64,000 nucleotides of DNA. Source: Arenimonas soli (GTDB lineage: Bacteria; Pseudomonadota; Gammaproteobacteria; Xanthomonadales; Xanthomonadaceae). Below are positions 62,214 through 64,000 of the stretch, one piece after another. Under the pieces are notes generated by a model that was not told the DNA's origin, searched no databases, and saw nothing but the letters and a program-made list of their open reading frames with translations. The stretch lies in contig NZ_BMKC01000001.1 in the NCBI RefSeq assembly GCF_014643775.1, forward strand, positions 496,001 to 560,000. The letters are read 5' to 3'. The first letter of the stretch is position 1. The number at the start of each line of letters is the position of its first letter. Position numbers and translations under genes: made by a program.

Positions 62214-63728
62214 TCAGAGGGCGCCGCCGGGCGGGTCGTCGCGGAAGTCCCGGGCGGTGAGGCTGCGGCCCAGGCGGAACACGCCCTCGCGAACGACCCG
62301 GCGCATGACGATGTCGATGATCGTGGTCTGGTTGGGTTCGATGATGTCGAGCAGGCCGCCCAGGTCGGCGCCCATTTGCGCGGCCCAGTGTTCGACCAGC
62401 TGTTCGCCGCCGCGCGGCTGCAGCTTGAGGCCATAGGGCGGGCGGGGCAGGCGTTCGGGCAGCACGATCCGGCCGTCCGGGCCGGGGATGGGCGGCGAGC
62501 CCGCCAGCGCCGAATGGTTGAGGAAGAACGACAGGTGCCCGGGCGCGCGCCGGTTGCCCTGGCGGTCGGTCAGGAAGCCCTCGGGGAGCTGGTTGGGGTC
62601 GGCGGCCGGTCCGGCGGTCAGCAGCAGGTCCAGGTTGCCCAGTCGCACGCCGGTGTCGTCCATCAGGCGGAAGATGACCATCGAATGCGGGTCGTGTACG
62701 TAGCGGCGGTCGGGCAGCACGGGAATCTTTTCGATCTCGACCCGGCGCCCGGGCTGCTGGTGCAGCCGGTTTTCGGCGGCGAAGGCCTGGCCCAGGGCGA
62801 CATAGCCCGGTTCGTCGGCCACGGCCAGGCAGCGCAGCACCGCGTCCACGGTCGGATGCGGCCGATCGTCGTTGGGCACGCTGGCCATGATCCCCATGTC
62901 GGTGCCGCTGTGCGAAAGCCCCGGCAGGATGCGAAAGGGCGTGGGCGCCGAGCGGGTGTTGCCCGCCAGCGTCAGGTCGCGCAGCCGCTTGCGGGCACTG
63001 GGCAAGGCTTCGCCCGGCACCGGAGCAGGCTGTTCCAGCACCACGTGGCGGGCGTTGAGGTTGGCCGCCGCCAGGCGCACCACGCCGTCGCCGCCGGTTT
63101 CGCCGGTATAGCCATTGACGTGGTCGTAGAGCTTGCGGTCGATGGCGTCGCCGCTCAGGACGAAGGGGAATACCGGCCGGGGGCCGCGGGTCAGGTGCAG
63201 CTTCGGGTAGTCGTGGATCCAGCGCAGGTTTAGCGCCAGGGACTCCGGGCTGGCCAGCTCCAGCCAGTCCAGCACGCCCTGGCCGGGTTCGATGCCGTTG
63301 AACCAGGCGCGGATGCCGGCCAGGCGCCCCTTGCCCAGTTGCGCCAGGGCCGACCCGAAGTTGGCCGGTGCCAGCATCACCAGGTGCGACAGCGGGCAGT
63401 CGGCCAGGCGTCCGGGGCGCACGTAGAACCGGTCGAGCCATTCGCGCAGCACCGGGCCGCCGGTGCTGTGGGTGATGCAGGCGAAGCGGCGGTCGCGACC
63501 GGCGCCGGCCAGCACGCCCCGGATGGCGTGGTCGAAGGCGCGGGCGATGTCGCCCACCCGCACTTCGTCCCGGAAGCTGACGTACTGGCCCAGGTAGACG
63601 TGGGCCACGTCCAGGCCGGGCCCGCCGCGGCGGGCGGCCTCGCGCCCGAGCCGCGCCGGCAGGTCGCCGTAGGTGGCCGTGCTGGTCACCGACCAGCCAT
63701 GCACGAATACCAGCAGGGGCTTGGCCAT
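62214..63728 (-). CDS. Large alpha/beta-hydrolase (PGAP1/lipase-like), function unknown
   Basis: 504 residues from ATG 63728; 3 residues more if ATG 63737 is used. The N-terminal ~250 residues form an alpha/beta-hydrolase: oxyanion region LLVFVHGWSVTSTATYGDL and nucleophile elbow CITHSTGGPVLREWL, where Ser stands in HSTGG. This gives THSTG rather than a classical GxSxG. LPGLSHSGTDMGIM offers a catalytic His. The C-terminal ~200 residues are beta-rich and unassigned. No signal peptide is evident. Divergent from the HD-GYP gene at the window end. Confidence 0.8.
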   Translation of the reverse strand: MAKPLLVFVHGWSVTSTATYGDLPARLGREAARRGGPGLDVAHVYLGQYVSFRDEVRVGDIARAFDHAIRGVLAGAGRDRRFACITHSTGGPVLREWLDRFYVRPGRLADCPLSHLVMLAPANFGSALAQLGKGRLAGIRAWFNGIEPGQGVLDWLELASPESLALNLRWIHDYPKLHLTRGPRPVFPFVLSGDAIDRKLYDHVNGYTGETGGDGVVRLAAANLNARHVVLEQPAPVPGEALPSARKRLRDLTLAGNTRSAPTPFRILPGLSHSGTDMGIMASVPNDDRPHPTVDAVLRCLAVADEPGYVALGQAFAAENRLHQQPGRRVEIEKIPVLPDRRYVHDPHSMVIFRLMDDTGVRLGNLDLLLTAGPAADPNQLPEGFLTDRQGNRRAPGHLSFFLNHSALAGSPPIPGPDGRIVLPERLPRPPYGLKLQPRGGEQLVEHWAAQMGADLGGLLDIIEPNQTTIIDIVMRRVVREGVFRLGRSLTARDFRDDPPGGAL

Positions 63729-63779
63729 GGGGGGCACCTGACGGGAGGGGAACCCATGCTAACTTAGCCCCGGGAAACG

Positions 63780-64000
63780 ATGGGGTGCCCACCGATGGTG
63801 CTGGAAGAACGGCAGATGCTTGTCGGTCTGCTTGAGAAAGGCATGTACATCAGTCGCCTGGACCGCGACTGGGTGGGTACGCCGTTTCCTTTCCAGGGCT
63901 TCGAAATCAAGTCGGACGAAGACATCGAACTGCTGTCGGCGTACTGCACCAGCGTCTTCATCGACGTCCAGAAAAGCCTGATCAACGCCCGGCCCTCGCT
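63780..64000 (+). CDS. DUF3391/HD-GYP c-di-GMP phosphodiesterase, 5' part (3' end outside window)
   Basis: About 73 residues are visible before the window ends. LLEKGMYISRLDRDWVGTPF, followed by a PFQGFEIKSDEDIELL segment and CTSVFIDVQKSL, is the DUF3391 domain that normally precedes an HD-GYP phosphodiesterase domain. The catalytic part is beyond the window, so activity is inferred. ATG 63780 and ATG 63795 are both possible starts and no clear ribosome site decides. Confidence 0.8.
   Translation, partial: MGCPPMVLEERQMLVGLLEKGMYISRLDRDWVGTPFPFQGFEIKSDEDIELLSAYCTSVFIDVQKSLINARPS

Overview
The window is a GC-rich stretch of a bacterial chromosome with about 60 tightly packed genes. It looks like a gammaproteobacterium of the Xanthomonadaceae (Lysobacteraceae). 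The grounds are: folC-dedD-cvpA-purF synteny, a lysine/alanine-rich THX ribosomal protein, lipoprotein M13 peptidases in tandem, a divergent suhB/trmJ pair, and REP-like palindromes that begin with GTAG, as described for Stenotrophomonas. This placement is inferred from gene content and was not tested by a search. No rRNA, tRNA, CRISPR, prophage or insertion sequence was recognised.

Layout. 1-12.6 kb: the 3' part of pntB; a 577-bp gene-free region carrying two inverted copies of a composite palindromic repeat; suhB and trmJ (divergent); a phosphonate-binding-like periplasmic protein translationally coupled to a GGDEF-EAL c-di-GMP enzyme; an ExoD-like protein; a CorC/HlyC-type CBS protein; a DUF47-Pit phosphate transport pair with a possible Pho box; an alkyltransferase-like protein; rhomboid protease. 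12.6-22.4 kb: rapA, two tandem M13 metallopeptidases, serA coupled to a histidine phosphatase. 22.4-27.3 kb: an accessory-looking block in which two paralogous AraC-type regulators each face a methyltransferase, plus a shortened DUF4242 gene. 27.3-37.3 kb: P-type ATPase, folC-dedD-cvpA-purF, DUF455 protein, lipoprotein, lpxH and a periplasmic cyclophilin. 37.4-43.5 kb: gltX, then a zinc-homeostasis block (zur, an M14-like protein, a ZnuD-like TonB receptor and a MerC-domain protein facing each other across two Zur-like boxes), and THX with a clear terminator.

43.6-54.8 kb: a dispersed histidine-utilisation set (hutI coupled to a class III CoA-transferase, hutF, and hutU further on) interleaved with a beta-lactamase-fold serine hydrolase, a LytS/LytTR two-component pair and modAB without modC. 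54.9-64 kb: VOC protein, UbiB-like kinase, S4 and DUF188 small proteins, a LysR regulator facing a DMT exporter, a nucleotide-transporter-like membrane protein with a Tat-exported aldo/keto reductase, a large alpha/beta hydrolase, and the start of a DUF3391/HD-GYP phosphodiesterase cut by the window end.

The most unusual points are the nested inverted repeat near 1 kb, the two regulator/methyltransferase modules at 22-27 kb, the Zur/ZnuD/MerC module at 39-43 kb, the hutI/CoA-transferase coupling, and a recurring -10-like hexamer 7-8 nt before start codons that suggests leaderless transcripts.
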